A stretch of 64,000 nt of DNA from Desulfitobacterium dehalogenans ATCC 51507 (GCF_000243155.2 NC_018017.1:2666001-2730000); one strand, 5' to 3'. Positions 1-10,078 are shown, numbered from the stretch's first letter. Translations and numbers: made by a program. Notes: generated from the sequence alone by a model not told the origin.

Positions 1-1095
1 GCCTTTGATTCCCCGCTTCATCCAGGACTGCAGAACTCCCTGGGGCGAGTGAATGATAAACTCACGATAGGAGGGTTCCATCTCCTGAACTTCAGGGAGG
101 GTTTTCACTCCCCACCAGCAGGAATACTCCTTTTCTTCTTTCCATTGATACCAGGAATAATAGGGAGAATCCGGGGATTGATAGGCACCTAAGCCGGGAT
201 ACTTCCCATAGCGGTTAAAATAGATGCTGTCATCACCGGTGTGGCTGAACACCCCGTCCAGAATAATTGCCATACCTAAGCGTTGGGCCTCCAGGATTAA
301 CCTTATAAAGGTTTCCTCATCTCCATACATGGGATCGATGGTGAGATAATCTCCCGTATCATACTTATGATTACTGGAGGAATCAAAGATGGGATTCAAA
401 TAAAGAATAGTAACGCCTAATTCCTTAAGATAGGGAAGTTTTTTTATGATACCTAATAGGTTGCCGCCGAAAAAGTCCCAGCGCAGCACCGCACCCCTTT
501 CATCCTTTATATAAAGGGGGGTATCATACCAGTCCCCGTGCAGCAAGGACTTAGGGCGGGGATTGAGGATTTTTCCTTGCTCCTCTCCGTTGAAGAAGCG
601 ATCCACATAGATCTGATAGATTATTCCCCGAGTATACCAGCTTGGCAATTTCATGGGCCGGTAGACTGTAATTTGATATCCGGGAGGTTCTTGGTGGCTG
701 AGTTCACCGGTTCCTCCTAATTGTTGATGATTATTGCCATAAAAGTAAGTATCTTCACTTACCTTGAAAGCAAAGAAATACCAGATTACTCCTGGTTCAG
801 GGGGAATACTATAATCCACCTCATAGACTACTCCTTCGCTCTCAACCATTCCCTGGGGATAGAATCGTGGTTCTATCCCCACTCTATTCAATGCCGGCCA
901 TTCTGCCCTGCTCATAGAGAGCCGGTGCTCCTTGCCCTGAATCCATAAACGCAAAAGGCACTCATCAACAGAACAGGCCTTCTGAATAAGCAGCCTTAAA
1001 TGCAGAAGGCTGCCGCAGGGAACGGCCCCAAAGGGGCTGCGAAAGAATTCCTCGTGGGAATTATGATAAGCCAATACCACAGGCATCTCTCCCAT
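1..1095 (-). CDS. GH13 alpha-amylase / neopullulanase-like glycosidase (partial, 3' end off window)
   Basis: This is the last gene of the glycogen operon and is cut by the window edge. Its 365 visible codons run from an ATG at 1095, two bases past the glgA stop, so it is translationally coupled to glgA. An N-terminal beta-sandwich-like part (about residues 1-150) precedes a GH13 catalytic barrel with the sequences RGIIYQIYVDRF, FFGGNLLGI, YLNPIF and DGVFSHTGDDS (conserved region I). The sequence stops at WMKRGIKG, just before conserved region II with the catalytic Asp. The fold and motifs match cyclomaltodextrinase/neopullulanase-type alpha-1,4-glucan hydrolases. Inference: it trims glycogen or maltodextrins made and degraded by its operon partners. 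Exact specificity cannot be read because regions II-IV lie outside the window. Confidence 0.85.
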   Translation of the reverse strand, partial: MGEMPVVLAYHNSHEEFFRSPFGAVPCGSLLHLRLLIQKACSVDECLLRLWIQGKEHRLSMSRAEWPALNRVGIEPRFYPQGMVESEGVVYEVDYSIPPEPGVIWYFFAFKVSEDTYFYGNNHQQLGGTGELSHQEPPGYQITVYRPMKLPSWYTRGIIYQIYVDRFFNGEEQGKILNPRPKSLLHGDWYDTPLYIKDERGAVLRWDFFGGNLLGIIKKLPYLKELGVTILYLNPIFDSSSNHKYDTGDYLTIDPMYGDEETFIRLILEAQRLGMAIILDGVFSHTGDDSIYFNRYGKYPGLGAYQSPDSPYYSWYQWKEEKEYSCWWGVKTLPEVQEMEPSYREFIIHSPQGVLQSWMKRGIKG

Positions 1096-1096
1096 T

Positions 1097-2500
1097 TTAG
1101 GATGAATAATACAAACTTTCGTATACCTCCCGGTATTGGGCCGCAGAGCGGTTCCAGCTAAAATCCGAATCTAATGCATTTTTCTGAAGTTTTTTCCAAG
1201 CCTCTTTTTGATTTTGAAAGATATCCACCGCCCTTTGAACTGCGTAAAGGAATTCGTGAGCATTATAATGAGCAAAGGTGAATCCATTCCCTTCCCCCGT
1301 GGTTAAGGAATAAGGCTTGACCGTATCTCTTAGCCCCCCTGTCTCCCTAACGATGGGAATCGTCCCATAGCTCATGGCCATCATCTGGGCTATGCCGCAA
1401 GGCTCAAACCGGGAAGGCATCAGGAAGATATCGGCACCGGCATAGATAGTATGGGCAAGCTCTTCCTGATAGCTCATGATCACCCTCAGCTTACCGGGGT
1501 ATCCTTCCTCAAACCTCTTTATTCTCTCTTCATAATAAGAGTCCCCGGAGCCTAAGATGATGAGCCGGATATCCAGGGTGAGGATTTCATCCAGAACATG
1601 GAGAAGAATATCCAATCCCTTCTGTTCCACTAAGCGCGAGATCATACTGAGGATGGGTATTTCCTCACTGATCGCAAAACCCAGCTTATCCTGCAGCTTT
1701 ATCTTGTCTTCTCTTTTACTTTCAAGGGTTGCAGGATACAGAGGTTGAGGAACTCCATTAAGTATCCCCAGCAGGGAATCTTTCCGTTCCTGAATGACTC
1801 CATGTAAACCCTCCCCAAAATAGGCATGCTGGATTTCCTGGGCATAGGTGGGACTAACGGTGGTCACCCGGTCACTGTACACTATCCCCGCCTTCATAAA
1901 ATTGACTTCGTCATGAAATTCAAGCTTTGACGGAGATAAATACTCCCTGCCCAATCCCAGAACATCTTCCAGGGCCCCTTGGGGGAATATCCCTTGGTAC
2001 TTTAAATTATGGATAGTGAATAAAGTCTTTATGTTGTAATAAAGAGTATCCTGAGCGTAAAAAGCTTTCAAAAAAAGAGGAATCAAGGCAGTATGCCAAT
2101 CATGACAATGAATAATATCCGGTTTGAACCCAGGCAGATAGCGGATGCTTTCTAGGATGGCCCGGCTGAAATAGGCATATTGCTCTCCTTCATCCTCATT
2201 CCCATAGCATTTTGAACGCAGGAAATAGTACTCATTATCTATAAAATAGTAATGTATTCCTTCGTAAACCAGTTCTTCTAAGCCGCAATACTGATTTCTC
2301 CAGGCTAGAGAAACTTTGAACTCCTTAATCGGCTTCATCCCTTGACGATAAGCTTGAGGAATGCTGCTGTATTTGGGAAGGATGACCCGAATCTCAACCC
2401 CCTGCTCTTGAAGAGCTAAGGGAAGATATCCTCCTACTTCCCCAAGACCTCCCGTCTTCATAAAAGGATTGGCTTCCGTTATTGCAAAAAGAACCTTCAT
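1097..2500 (-). CDS. glgA: Glycogen synthase (ADP-glucose), GT5
   Basis: Transfers glucose from ADP-glucose to the non-reducing end of alpha-1,4-glucan in the cytoplasm. The 467-residue length is normal for bacterial GlgA. The ADP-glucose-binding KTGGLGEVGG motif is at residues 15-24. The second Rossmann domain carries SRLVEQKGLD and the C-terminal PSRFEPCGIAQMMAMSYG segment with the retaining-GT Glu, followed by ETGGLRDTV. The start at 2500 follows an AGGTGCGCAG-type leader 15 bases after the glgD stop, and the stop is directly followed by the amylase gene, so it is a mid-operon gene. Its substrate is supplied by GlgC/GlgD, encoded just upstream. I see no unusual features. Confidence 0.95.
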   Translation of the reverse strand: MKVLFAITEANPFMKTGGLGEVGGYLPLALQEQGVEIRVILPKYSSIPQAYRQGMKPIKEFKVSLAWRNQYCGLEELVYEGIHYYFIDNEYYFLRSKCYGNEDEGEQYAYFSRAILESIRYLPGFKPDIIHCHDWHTALIPLFLKAFYAQDTLYYNIKTLFTIHNLKYQGIFPQGALEDVLGLGREYLSPSKLEFHDEVNFMKAGIVYSDRVTTVSPTYAQEIQHAYFGEGLHGVIQERKDSLLGILNGVPQPLYPATLESKREDKIKLQDKLGFAISEEIPILSMISRLVEQKGLDILLHVLDEILTLDIRLIILGSGDSYYEERIKRFEEGYPGKLRVIMSYQEELAHTIYAGADIFLMPSRFEPCGIAQMMAMSYGTIPIVRETGGLRDTVKPYSLTTGEGNGFTFAHYNAHEFLYAVQRAVDIFQNQKEAWKKLQKNALDSDFSWNRSAAQYREVYESLYYSS

Positions 2501-2515
2501 CTGCGCACCTCCCCC

Positions 2516-3637
2516 CTAGATGACGGCTTTCTTGGATATGACCATGGGTTTATTCGTCCGTCCTTGCAAAACACTCCCCTCGTTGACTTCCACGAACTTA
2601 TCCATGATAAGATTCTCCAGTCGAGAATTTCTGCCAATCGTGCATTTTGACATAATGATGCAGTTTTGAACCTCACAACCTTCTTCGATCACAACACCTC
2701 GGGAAAGGATAGCATTGACCACTTTCCCTTCAATCGTGCATCCACTGGATATTAAAGAGTTTTCGACTTGAGCTCTTTTGCCAAATTTCGTTGGCGGATT
2801 ATCTCGAATCTTGGTCCGAATGGGTCGATTTTTTCTAAAGAGATCTTGACGGATTTCTTCCTGCAGTAAGGCCATGTTATTAAGGAAATAATCCTTCACG
2901 GAACGGATCCGGCCCGCATACCCACCGAAGAAATAGCCTTGTATCGAAAGAGAGCCAAGGTGCTGGGCAATGACTTCGCTCAATTCTATGGTTTCAATGC
3001 TTCCATATCCTTCAATCATCTGAAGAAGGAGCTCACGCCGAATAATCAAGAGATCGATAAAGTATGGCCAGGGGCCCTCCAAGCCCGCCATGTCTTTGTT
3101 CTTAGTCATGGCCGTTACTTTTTCACTGGGTTTCATCTTTAAATAAATGATATCCTCCTCTTCCAGGGGCTGGACCGATTGATTATAGACTAAAGTAATA
3201 TCAGCTTCTGCCCGTTCATGATGCTCTAAAATGGGCCGAAAATCCAGGTTAAATACTTGATCTGAACTGCTGATGATGACATTCTTCGCACAATCTTTCT
3301 CCAGAAAATCAATATTATTGGCGATATCCCTTAAGCTGAAGCGAATCGTGTGATGCCCTAAACTATGGATAACTCCCGGCAGGATAAACAGACCTCCCGA
3401 TTTACGGTCCAAAGACCAGTCTTTACCGGCACCTAAATGATCCAACATGGGCCGATATTGCTGAGGGGTGATCAATCCTACAGTGCGGATTCCTGAGTTC
3501 ACCATACTGGAAAGGGCGAAATCCAAAAGCCGGTAGCGCCCTCCAAAAGGAACCGCCGCAATGGGCCGGTCTTGGGCCAGCCCTTGTAAAACGCTGGAAT
3601 TCATATTGCCAAAAATTATGCCGATAGCACTATTCAC
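2516..3637 (-). CDS. glgD: GlgD, non-catalytic/regulatory ADP-glucose pyrophosphorylase subunit
   Basis: GlgC paralogue of 373 residues. I chose the GTG at 3637 because AAGGGAGGAGG lies five bases upstream; a TTG at 3655 overlaps the glgC stop but has no such site. The GlgC signature GGxGxRL is replaced by IFGNMNSSVLQGLAQDRP, while the sugar-phosphate part GGRYRLLDFALSSM is kept. The C-terminal part (from about residue 280) is a left-handed beta-helix of hexapeptide repeats (CTIEGKVVNAILSRG and following). In Firmicutes with this arrangement GlgD is catalytically poor and forms a heterotetramer with GlgC that changes its kinetics; that role is taken from the family. It lies between glgC and glgA. 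Confidence 0.9.
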   Translation of the reverse strand: MNSAIGIIFGNMNSSVLQGLAQDRPIAAVPFGGRYRLLDFALSSMVNSGIRTVGLITPQQYRPMLDHLGAGKDWSLDRKSGGLFILPGVIHSLGHHTIRFSLRDIANNIDFLEKDCAKNVIISSSDQVFNLDFRPILEHHERAEADITLVYNQSVQPLEEEDIIYLKMKPSEKVTAMTKNKDMAGLEGPWPYFIDLLIIRRELLLQMIEGYGSIETIELSEVIAQHLGSLSIQGYFFGGYAGRIRSVKDYFLNNMALLQEEIRQDLFRKNRPIRTKIRDNPPTKFGKRAQVENSLISSGCTIEGKVVNAILSRGVVIEEGCEVQNCIIMSKCTIGRNSRLENLIMDKFVEVNEGSVLQGRTNKPMVISKKAVI

Positions 3638-3651
3638 CTTGCCTCCTCCCT

Positions 3652-4848
3652 TCAAGAGATGGTTTTTATAACGTTTTTTCCTGCATTGATGACGGTACTC
3701 TCCTGGATCTGCAAATGATCTCCAATCACTGTAATACCTTCCTGGGGCGGATTCTCTTCAGCCTCATCCCCTATCCGGCAATGATTCCGGACGATGGCAT
3801 TCTCTCCCAAAATAGTTTTCCACAGTCGGACATCCCCATGGACTTCTGAGTTGGGGAGTAAAATAGAATGTTCAATAACGCTTCCTTTCCCTACATAGAC
3901 TCCTGAGGCAATGATGGAGTCATGAACTTCCCCCAGGATAGTGCAGCCGTTACCAATAAGGCTATGGTGTATCTTCGCCTGATCACCGATATACTGAGGG
4001 GCAAGAATTTCTTCATTGGAGAAAATCCGCCGCTTCAATTCGAAAAACATATCGTTCCTTTCTTCCCGCAGAACTTCCATATTGGCATTATAATAGCTCT
4101 CAATCGTCCCCACATCCCGCCAGTATCCTTGAAAGAGATAGGAGTAGAGCCGTTTTCCCTGTTGCAAAAGCCGGGGAAGCACATTCTTCCCAAAATCATG
4201 GTCCGATTGTCTGTCCTGCTCATCTTCAAGAAGAGCTTCCTTAAGAACATCCCAATTAAAGATATAAACTCCCATGGAGGCTAAATTACTTTCAGGGCGA
4301 GAGGGCTTTTCTGCGAACCGGGTAATCCGGCCCTCGCCATCCACCATCATGATGCCGAAACGAGAGGCTTCTTCCCACGGAACCGCAATGGTGGACAGGG
4401 TGACTTCCGCTTTCTTTTGTTTGTGGTAGGACAGCATCTCGTAATAATCCATTTGATAGATGTGGTCCCCGGAGAGAATCAGGATATATTCCGGATTATA
4501 GAAATTGATAAAATCCATATTCTGATAGATCGCATTGGCGGTTCCTTTATACCAGCTTCCTTGATTTTCGCCGACAAAAGGGGGGAGAATATGAACTCCC
4601 CCATTTAAACAATTTAAATCCCAGGCAGAGCCCACACTAATATAGGAATTCAGGACAAAGGGCTTATACTGGGTTAAAACCCCCACCGTGTCGATATTGG
4701 AGTTAGTGCAGTTACTGAGACTAAAGTCGATAATTCGGTATTTGCCGGCGAAAGACACCGCCGGCTTAGCGATATTACGGGTTAAGCATCCCAATCTGCT
4801 CCCCTGTCCCCCCGCCAGCAGCATAGCGATGCATTCCTTTGTTCTCAT
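3652..4848 (-). CDS. glgC: Glucose-1-phosphate adenylyltransferase
   Basis: Makes ADP-glucose from ATP and glucose-1-phosphate, the committed step of glycogen synthesis. It has 398 residues. The N-terminal nucleotidyltransferase domain contains [19 protein letters not shown] (about 13-31) and [24 protein letters not shown] is the metal/nucleotide site, FAEKPSRP the glucose-1-phosphate-binding Lys segment, and [12 protein letters not shown] is also present. From about residue 290 a hexapeptide-repeat beta-helix forms the regulatory domain. The start follows GAAAGGGGGATGAATC. The gene sits between glgP and glgD with short gaps, so stoichiometric expression with GlgD is likely. Confidence 0.96.
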   Translation of the reverse strand: MRTKECIAMLLAGGQGSRLGCLTRNIAKPAVSFAGKYRIIDFSLSNCTNSNIDTVGVLTQYKPFVLNSYISVGSAWDLNCLNGGVHILPPFVGENQGSWYKGTANAIYQNMDFINFYNPEYILILSGDHIYQMDYYEMLSYHKQKKAEVTLSTIAVPWEEASRFGIMMVDGEGRITRFAEKPSRPESNLASMGVYIFNWDVLKEALLEDEQDRQSDHDFGKNVLPRLLQQGKRLYSYLFQGYWRDVGTIESYYNANMEVLREERNDMFFELKRRIFSNEEILAPQYIGDQAKIHHSLIGNGCTILGEVHDSIIASGVYVGKGSVIEHSILLPNSEVHGDVRLWKTILGENAIVRNHCRIGDEAEENPPQEGITVIGDHLQIQESTVINAGKNVIKTIS

Positions 4849-4865
4849 GATTCATCCCCCTTTCC

Positions 4866-7295
4866 TCATTCAATTCTCCGACAGCGTACCCGCCAAACCT
4901 GGTGGGCATATTCCCTTATGGTTCGGTCACTGGAGAAGATTCCTGACTCGGCAATATTGTGCAAAGAGGACTGCAACCACTTTTTTGGCAATTCATAACG
5001 GGCTGCGGCTTCCTCGAAGGTCCTTATATAGGATTCAAAATCTTTGAGGACATAGAATTCATCGTTATAGAGAAGCAAAGAATCATAAATGGCGCGAAAT
5101 TCCTGGGCATTTTCCATAAAATGATGGGAATGCAATTGTTCAAGAATTTGCCTAAGGCGTGGATTGGTATGATATTCATCCCATGATTTATAGGTTCGGT
5201 TCCTATTGCTGGTGAGGACTTCGTCTGCGGTCAGTCCGAAGATAAAGATATGGTCATCTCCTACCGCTTCTCTTATCTCCACATTGGCTCCATCTAAGGT
5301 TCCTAAAGTAAGCGCTCCGTTCATCATAAATTTCATGTTCCCGGTACCGGAGGCTTCTTTACCGGCCGTTGAGATTTGCTCGCTGAGATCAGCCGCAGGA
5401 TAGATTCTTTCTGCCAAAGATACATTGAAATTCTCCATAAAAATTACTTTCAGCTTATCTTGTATCCCGGGGTTCTTATTAACCTTTTCAGCTACGGAAT
5501 GTATCAATTTAATGATACTTTTAGCATAGTGATAGCCGGGCGCCGCTTTGCCCCCGAAAATAAAGGTGTACCCCCCCTGAACTGCCTCAGGATCTATGAG
5601 CAGACGATTGTAGAGCTCCATGATCTTCAGAACATTGAGGAGCTGTCTCTTGTAGGCATGAATTCGCTTAACATGGACATCATAAAGGGAATGGGGGTCG
5701 ATAAGAACTCCTTGCTCCTCTTGAATCATCTCCGCCAATCTTACTTTGTTTTGGTATTTCACCTGAGCCAATTGGTCGAGAAAGGAGCTATCTTCCCGAA
5801 AAGCATGAAGCTTTGCCAGTTGAGCGGCATTGGTCTTCCACCCTGGACCAATAGCCTCTGTAATCAGCTCGGAGAGAGCGGGATTGGCCGTTAAGAGGAA
5901 ACGCCGATGATTTACTCCGTTGGTTAAATTGGTAAATTTATAGCCGAAGATCCGGTGAAAATCCTTGAAAACATGTTTTTTGAGAATCTCAGTATGAAGC
6001 TTAGCCACACCATTCACAGAATGACTGCCTATCATAGCCAGATTCGCCATGTAGATCTGCCCTTCTTTAATGATGGGGGTACTTTCAAATAATTCCTCGC
6101 TGTTAAAGAACCGCCTTAAGAGCTTCTCTTTGAAACGCCGGTCGATCTCCTCAATAATCATGGTGATTCTGGGCAGGAGATTCTTAAATAAATCCAAGGG
6201 CCATTTTTCTAAAGCTTCCGGCATAACGGTATGGTTGGTGTAGGAAATGGCATCCACGGTGATATTCCAGCTTTCTTCCCAATCCATTCCCTCCTCATCA
6301 AGGAGAATCCGGATTAATTCAGGAATGCAAAGGGCCGGGTGGGTATCATTAATATGGATGGACACCCCTTGGGAGAAATCCTTGAGAGAACCATGGCTCT
6401 TCTTGTAGCTGCGGACGATCGCTCCCAGTCCTGCTGCCACAAAAAAATACTCCTGCTTCAAGCGCAGCTCCCTTCCGGCCAGATTACTATCTTCAGGATA
6501 GAGTATGTAAGAAATAGCCTCCACTTCCGATTTATAACTTAAGGCTTGAGTGAAATTCCCTTGGTTAAATAAGGCTAAATCCAGCTCAGAGGATAAAGGC
6601 TCTGCGCTCCATAAGCGTAAATTATTGATCAGAAAAGGATTCTCATAGCTGAAGATGGGAATATCGTAGGGAACTGCCAGCACCGGTTCATAATTCTCAT
6701 GATGGAACACCAGCCGGCCCTTAAGGTTTTCTGCACGAACATTCCCTTTGTACTTGACCACAATGGCTTTATCCGGTTTGCGCACTTCCCAGGGATAACC
6801 GTTCTTAAGCCAATGGTCCGCCACCTCGGTTTGATAGCCATTGACGATTTTCTGTTCAAAGAGCCCATATTTATAGCGAATTCCATTGCCATGCCCCGCT
6901 ATGCCCAGGAAAGCCATCGAATCCAGAAAACAGGCCGCTAAACGTCCTAAGCCTCCATTCCCTAATCCTGCATCACTTTCCTGAGCCAAAAGGTCCCGGA
7001 GGTCAATATTCAGTTCCCCTAAACCTTCGGCGACGATATCCTGAATACCAATGTTAATGAGATAATTATGCAGCAATTTCCCGATCAGAAACTCCATGGA
7101 GAAATAATAGACTTGCTTGGAAGGCCGGTTTTCCGCGTAATTGGTGAAGGCGCGGCAAAGGCTGATCTCCTCTTTGAGCAGTACAACCAAGGTATGATAT
7201 TTATCCCATAAAGTTCCTTCCTCAATGGGCTTTCCCTTAATTTCAGCAAATTTCTCCAAATAGGCATCTTTAAAACTGTTTTTGTCTGAGAACAT
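4866..7295 (-). CDS. glgP: Glycogen phosphorylase
   Basis: Releases glucose-1-phosphate from glycogen by phosphorolysis using pyridoxal phosphate. The 809-residue length is typical of bacterial GT35 enzymes. Visible landmarks are YFSMEFLIGKLL and GLGNGGLGRLAACFLDS near residues 65-120, HINDTHPALCIPELIR, RIHAYKRQLLN, and the PLP site with EASGTGNMKFMMNG (the Lys in this stretch forms the Schiff base), followed by GTLDGANVEI. It starts behind AAGGAGAGAAAAATAGG, 58 bases after glgB, and ends 18 bases before glgC. Pairing synthesis and breakdown genes in one transcript implies that flux is set mostly at enzyme level. Confidence 0.96.
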   Translation of the reverse strand: MFSDKNSFKDAYLEKFAEIKGKPIEEGTLWDKYHTLVVLLKEEISLCRAFTNYAENRPSKQVYYFSMEFLIGKLLHNYLINIGIQDIVAEGLGELNIDLRDLLAQESDAGLGNGGLGRLAACFLDSMAFLGIAGHGNGIRYKYGLFEQKIVNGYQTEVADHWLKNGYPWEVRKPDKAIVVKYKGNVRAENLKGRLVFHHENYEPVLAVPYDIPIFSYENPFLINNLRLWSAEPLSSELDLALFNQGNFTQALSYKSEVEAISYILYPEDSNLAGRELRLKQEYFFVAAGLGAIVRSYKKSHGSLKDFSQGVSIHINDTHPALCIPELIRILLDEEGMDWEESWNITVDAISYTNHTVMPEALEKWPLDLFKNLLPRITMIIEEIDRRFKEKLLRRFFNSEELFESTPIIKEGQIYMANLAMIGSHSVNGVAKLHTEILKKHVFKDFHRIFGYKFTNLTNGVNHRRFLLTANPALSELITEAIGPGWKTNAAQLAKLHAFREDSSFLDQLAQVKYQNKVRLAEMIQEEQGVLIDPHSLYDVHVKRIHAYKRQLLNVLKIMELYNRLLIDPEAVQGGYTFIFGGKAAPGYHYAKSIIKLIHSVAEKVNKNPGIQDKLKVIFMENFNVSLAERIYPAADLSEQISTAGKEASGTGNMKFMMNGALTLGTLDGANVEIREAVGDDHIFIFGLTADEVLTSNRNRTYKSWDEYHTNPRLRQILEQLHSHHFMENAQEFRAIYDSLLLYNDEFYVLKDFESYIRTFEEAAARYELPKKWLQSSLHNIAESGIFSSDRTIREYAHQVWRVRCRRIE

Positions 7296-7353
7296 CCTAT
7301 TTTTCTCTCCTTCAAAACCGACGTATTACAATATCTATTCCTCATACCAATAT

Positions 7354-9300
7354 TTATGCAAGTTCGGGCTTTAATATCATGGCACCCAGGGGGGGAACCT
7401 GAATTTCCAGGGAGAATTCCCGGCCGTGCCATGGGACTCTCTCTACTTTTAATAGCCCAGGATTAGTCCTATCCCCTCCACCGAAGTCAGCTGAGTCGGT
7501 GTTCAGTATTTCCCGATAGCCCAGAGCCTTTTCCACTCCGATCCGATGCCTTCCATAGCCATAGGGTTGAAAATTAATCAGAACCACCAGCCTGTCCTCA
7601 GAGGACTTTCCCTTGCGGCAAAACACAATAATCCCCTGTTCATGGTTATGGACATCGATCCATTCAAATCCGGACCAATCCTGATCAATTTCCCATAAAG
7701 CCTTTTCTTGCAAATACAGTGCATTTAATTGCTGAACGAAGAAATGGTACTTTCTATGCGTCTCATAATCCATGAGAAACCAGTCTAGTTCCCGATCTTC
7801 CCGCCACTCGATGAACTGAGCCATCTCGCCCCCCATAAAGAGCAGCTTTTTACCGGGGGAGGTGATGAAATAGGTGTATAAGCCCCTTAAGCCTGCGAAC
7901 TTCTGTTCATAATCTCCCGGCATCTTATCCAATAGAGATTTCTTGCCATGGACCACCTCGTCATGGGATAAAGGGAGAATAAAGTTTTCGGTATAGGCAT
8001 ACATCATGGGAAAGGTTAAGAGCTGATGGAAGGACCTGCGCTCATGAAAGTCCAAATTTATATAGCGGAGGGTATCATTCATCCAGCCCATATTCCATTT
8101 GAAAGTGAACCCCAGCCCCTCTTGATCAAGAGGGCAGGTCACTCCCTGCCAATCCGTAGCTTCTTCGGCTATCATCAATACCTCGGGATAAAAACGGTTG
8201 ACCGTTTCATTGAGCCGCTTTAAAAAGCCCACGGCCTCCAGATTTTCCCGCCCTCCATAAAGATTGGCCTGCCAGGACCCTCCTTCTTTCCCATAATCCA
8301 GATAAAGCATGCTGCTCACCCCATCCACCCGCAGACCATCCACATGAAAGACTTCCAGCCAGAAAACTGCATTGGATATGAGGAAGCTCCAGACTTCCGA
8401 GCGGGAATAATCAAATTTATAAGTCCCCCAATGCTCATGAACTTCTTTCTCATAGAGGGGACTTCCATCAAAATTGCCCAGACCGTGGGCATCCTTGCAG
8501 AAATGCCCCGGAACCCAGTCTAAAATCACACCGATTCCGGCTTGATGACATTGGTCGATCAGGAACATAAGATCATGAGGAGTGCCGTAGCGGCTGGTGC
8601 AGGAGTAAAATCCCGTTCCCTGATAGCCCCAGGAACCGTCGTAAGGATGCTCCATCAGGGGCAGAAGCTCCACATGAGTATAGCCCATGGATTTTACATA
8701 CCGGATCAGCTCCGGAGTGAGCTGAGCATAATTAAGGAACCGCCCTTCTTCTGTTCTTTTCCATGAGCCCAGATGAATTTCGTAGATGGATAAAGGGGAC
8801 ACTTTCTGATTCCTGGTTTTGCGCTGATTCAGCCAGGTCTGATCTCCCCAGGAATAACCCTTCAGGGAGTAGATGACTGAAGCCGTGTGGGGCCGTACTT
8901 CCGAAAAAAAGGCATAAGGGTCTGCCTTCAGCACCCTTTCCTCTGAAGAGGTGAGGAGTTCATATTTGTAAATCTCCCCTTCTTCCAGGCCAGGGATAAA
9001 GCATGTCCAAATCCCGTGATCCCCCCATTTTTCCATAGGATGGTTCATTCCCCGCCAGCCGTTGAAATCTCCTACGACAGAGACCTTCTTAGCCTGGGGA
9101 GCCCATAAAGCAAAATGAGTTCCCCATCGCCCCTCATGTTTGACAAAATGAGCGCCAAACTTGCGGAAACTATGATAAAACTCACCGCAATTAAAAAGAT
9201 ACATCTCTTCTTGGGTGAGTATTGGACCAACCTTATGAACTTCCGACTCCTTCTTTATCTCTTGTAGCTGTGAGGTACTGAGTTTTTTTATCCAGGCCAT
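7354..9300 (-). CDS. glgB: 1,4-alpha-glucan branching enzyme
   Basis: Introduces alpha-1,6 branches into glycogen. First gene of the operon. I start it at the ATG at 9300 (648 residues) because AAAGGAG lies eight bases upstream; the longer frame to 9333 adds 11 residues without a site. An N-terminal CBM48 (FALWAPQAKKVSVVGDFNGW) is followed by the GH13 barrel: DWVPGHF (region I), GLRVDGVSSMLYLDY with the nucleophile Asp (region II), MIAEEATDW with the acid/base Glu (region III) and LPLSHDEVVHGK (region IV). The C-terminal all-beta domain ends with PPLGAMILKPE. It is divergent from the CarD-like gene; I found no convincing operon promoter in the 250-base gap on this strand. Confidence 0.96.
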   Translation of the reverse strand: MAWIKKLSTSQLQEIKKESEVHKVGPILTQEEMYLFNCGEFYHSFRKFGAHFVKHEGRWGTHFALWAPQAKKVSVVGDFNGWRGMNHPMEKWGDHGIWTCFIPGLEEGEIYKYELLTSSEERVLKADPYAFFSEVRPHTASVIYSLKGYSWGDQTWLNQRKTRNQKVSPLSIYEIHLGSWKRTEEGRFLNYAQLTPELIRYVKSMGYTHVELLPLMEHPYDGSWGYQGTGFYSCTSRYGTPHDLMFLIDQCHQAGIGVILDWVPGHFCKDAHGLGNFDGSPLYEKEVHEHWGTYKFDYSRSEVWSFLISNAVFWLEVFHVDGLRVDGVSSMLYLDYGKEGGSWQANLYGGRENLEAVGFLKRLNETVNRFYPEVLMIAEEATDWQGVTCPLDQEGLGFTFKWNMGWMNDTLRYINLDFHERRSFHQLLTFPMMYAYTENFILPLSHDEVVHGKKSLLDKMPGDYEQKFAGLRGLYTYFITSPGKKLLFMGGEMAQFIEWREDRELDWFLMDYETHRKYHFFVQQLNALYLQEKALWEIDQDWSGFEWIDVHNHEQGIIVFCRKGKSSEDRLVVLINFQPYGYGRHRIGVEKALGYREILNTDSADFGGGDRTNPGLLKVERVPWHGREFSLEIQVPPLGAMILKPELA

Positions 9301-9456
9301 AGAATAAAACTCCTTTGTCTTGAGATTGCACATAGTGTTAAATTCTATGACCCATCTCCTTCCCTTAGAACAGGCATCCAGGCATATTTTACTCAGATGG
9401 TGCTTACCGATCTACTTGGGAGCTTAGCAGCAGACAACAGAGATAAAAATATTGTA

Positions 9457-9521
9457 TTGACATAGCATTATAGCTGTGATATCATAATAAATTTTACATC
9501 CAATGATTTTTGTGTTATAAT
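9457..9521 (+). promoter_or_regulatory. Two tandem sigma-A type promoters for the CarD-like gene
   Basis: The first promoter is TTGACA at 9457-9462, a 17-base spacer, then TATCAT at 9480-9485. The second is TTTACA at 9493-9498, a 17-base spacer, then TATAAT at 9516-9521. Both point at the CarD-like start at 9554. Two near-consensus promoters 36 bases apart suggest strong, possibly dual, control. Read directly from sequence; start sites are not measured. Confidence 0.7.
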
Positions 9522-9553
9522 TATTTTAAGGAAATTCTTTGGGGGGTGACTCG

Positions 9554-10078
9554 ATGTTTCAAGTGGGCGATAAGGTTCTATATCCCATGTATGGAGCAGG
9601 AATAATCGATTCCATTGAAGAAAAAGAGGTCTTAGGTGTTAAAGGGCAGTATTACCTCCTGAACATTCCTCATGTCAATATGGAAATTATGATTCCAGTA
9701 GGCAAAGCTGAGGGTTTAGGTATACGCCAAGTGGTCAACAGCCAGGTCATCGATGATGTACTGCGCTTTTTCTTTGAAGGAGATACGGACCCCATCATGT
9801 TTGAAAGCAATAACCGTTTTTACCGTGATATCAACAAGAAGAAGATGAAGAGTGGAGATATCTATCAAGAGAGCGAAATCATACGCGATCTAACAAGAAA
9901 AGGCAATCTCCAAAAACTGGGTATGGAAGACAACAATATGCTACACACAGCCTTTCAGCTTGTAACCAGTGAAATCGTACAGGTGAAAGGCATAGAAATG
10001 GAAAAAGCTGTTGAAATACTCCAGAGTGTCATCGATCAGGCAAAAGACGAAAAAGAAAAGCAAGAAGCATTAGGTTAA
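9554..10078 (+). CDS. CarD-like / CdnL-type transcription regulator
   Basis: Protein of 174 residues from the ATG at 9554, preceded by GGGGGGTGA; a TTG at 9539 would add five residues but overlaps that site. The N-terminal 60 residues (FQVGDKVLYPMYGAGIIDSIEEKE, then YYLLNIPHVNMEIMIPV) match the CarD/TRCF RNA-polymerase-interacting Tudor-like domain. The remainder is helical and charged (RDINKKKMKSGDIYQ, LTRKGNLQKLGMEDNN), as in CdnL, where the C-terminal domain contacts promoter DNA and stabilises open complexes. It has its own promoters and terminator, so it is monocistronic. Its position facing the glycogen operon is suggestive of a link, but nothing in the sequence shows one. Confidence 0.88.
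   Translation: MFQVGDKVLYPMYGAGIIDSIEEKEVLGVKGQYYLLNIPHVNMEIMIPVGKAEGLGIRQVVNSQVIDDVLRFFFEGDTDPIMFESNNRFYRDINKKKMKSGDIYQESEIIRDLTRKGNLQKLGMEDNNMLHTAFQLVTSEIVQVKGIEMEKAVEILQSVIDQAKDEKEKQEALG

Noticed and set aside
4035-4284. Long opposite-strand frames within the glg genes and other genes
   Set aside because: Shadows of well-supported coding regions; no ribosome binding sites and no recognisable products.
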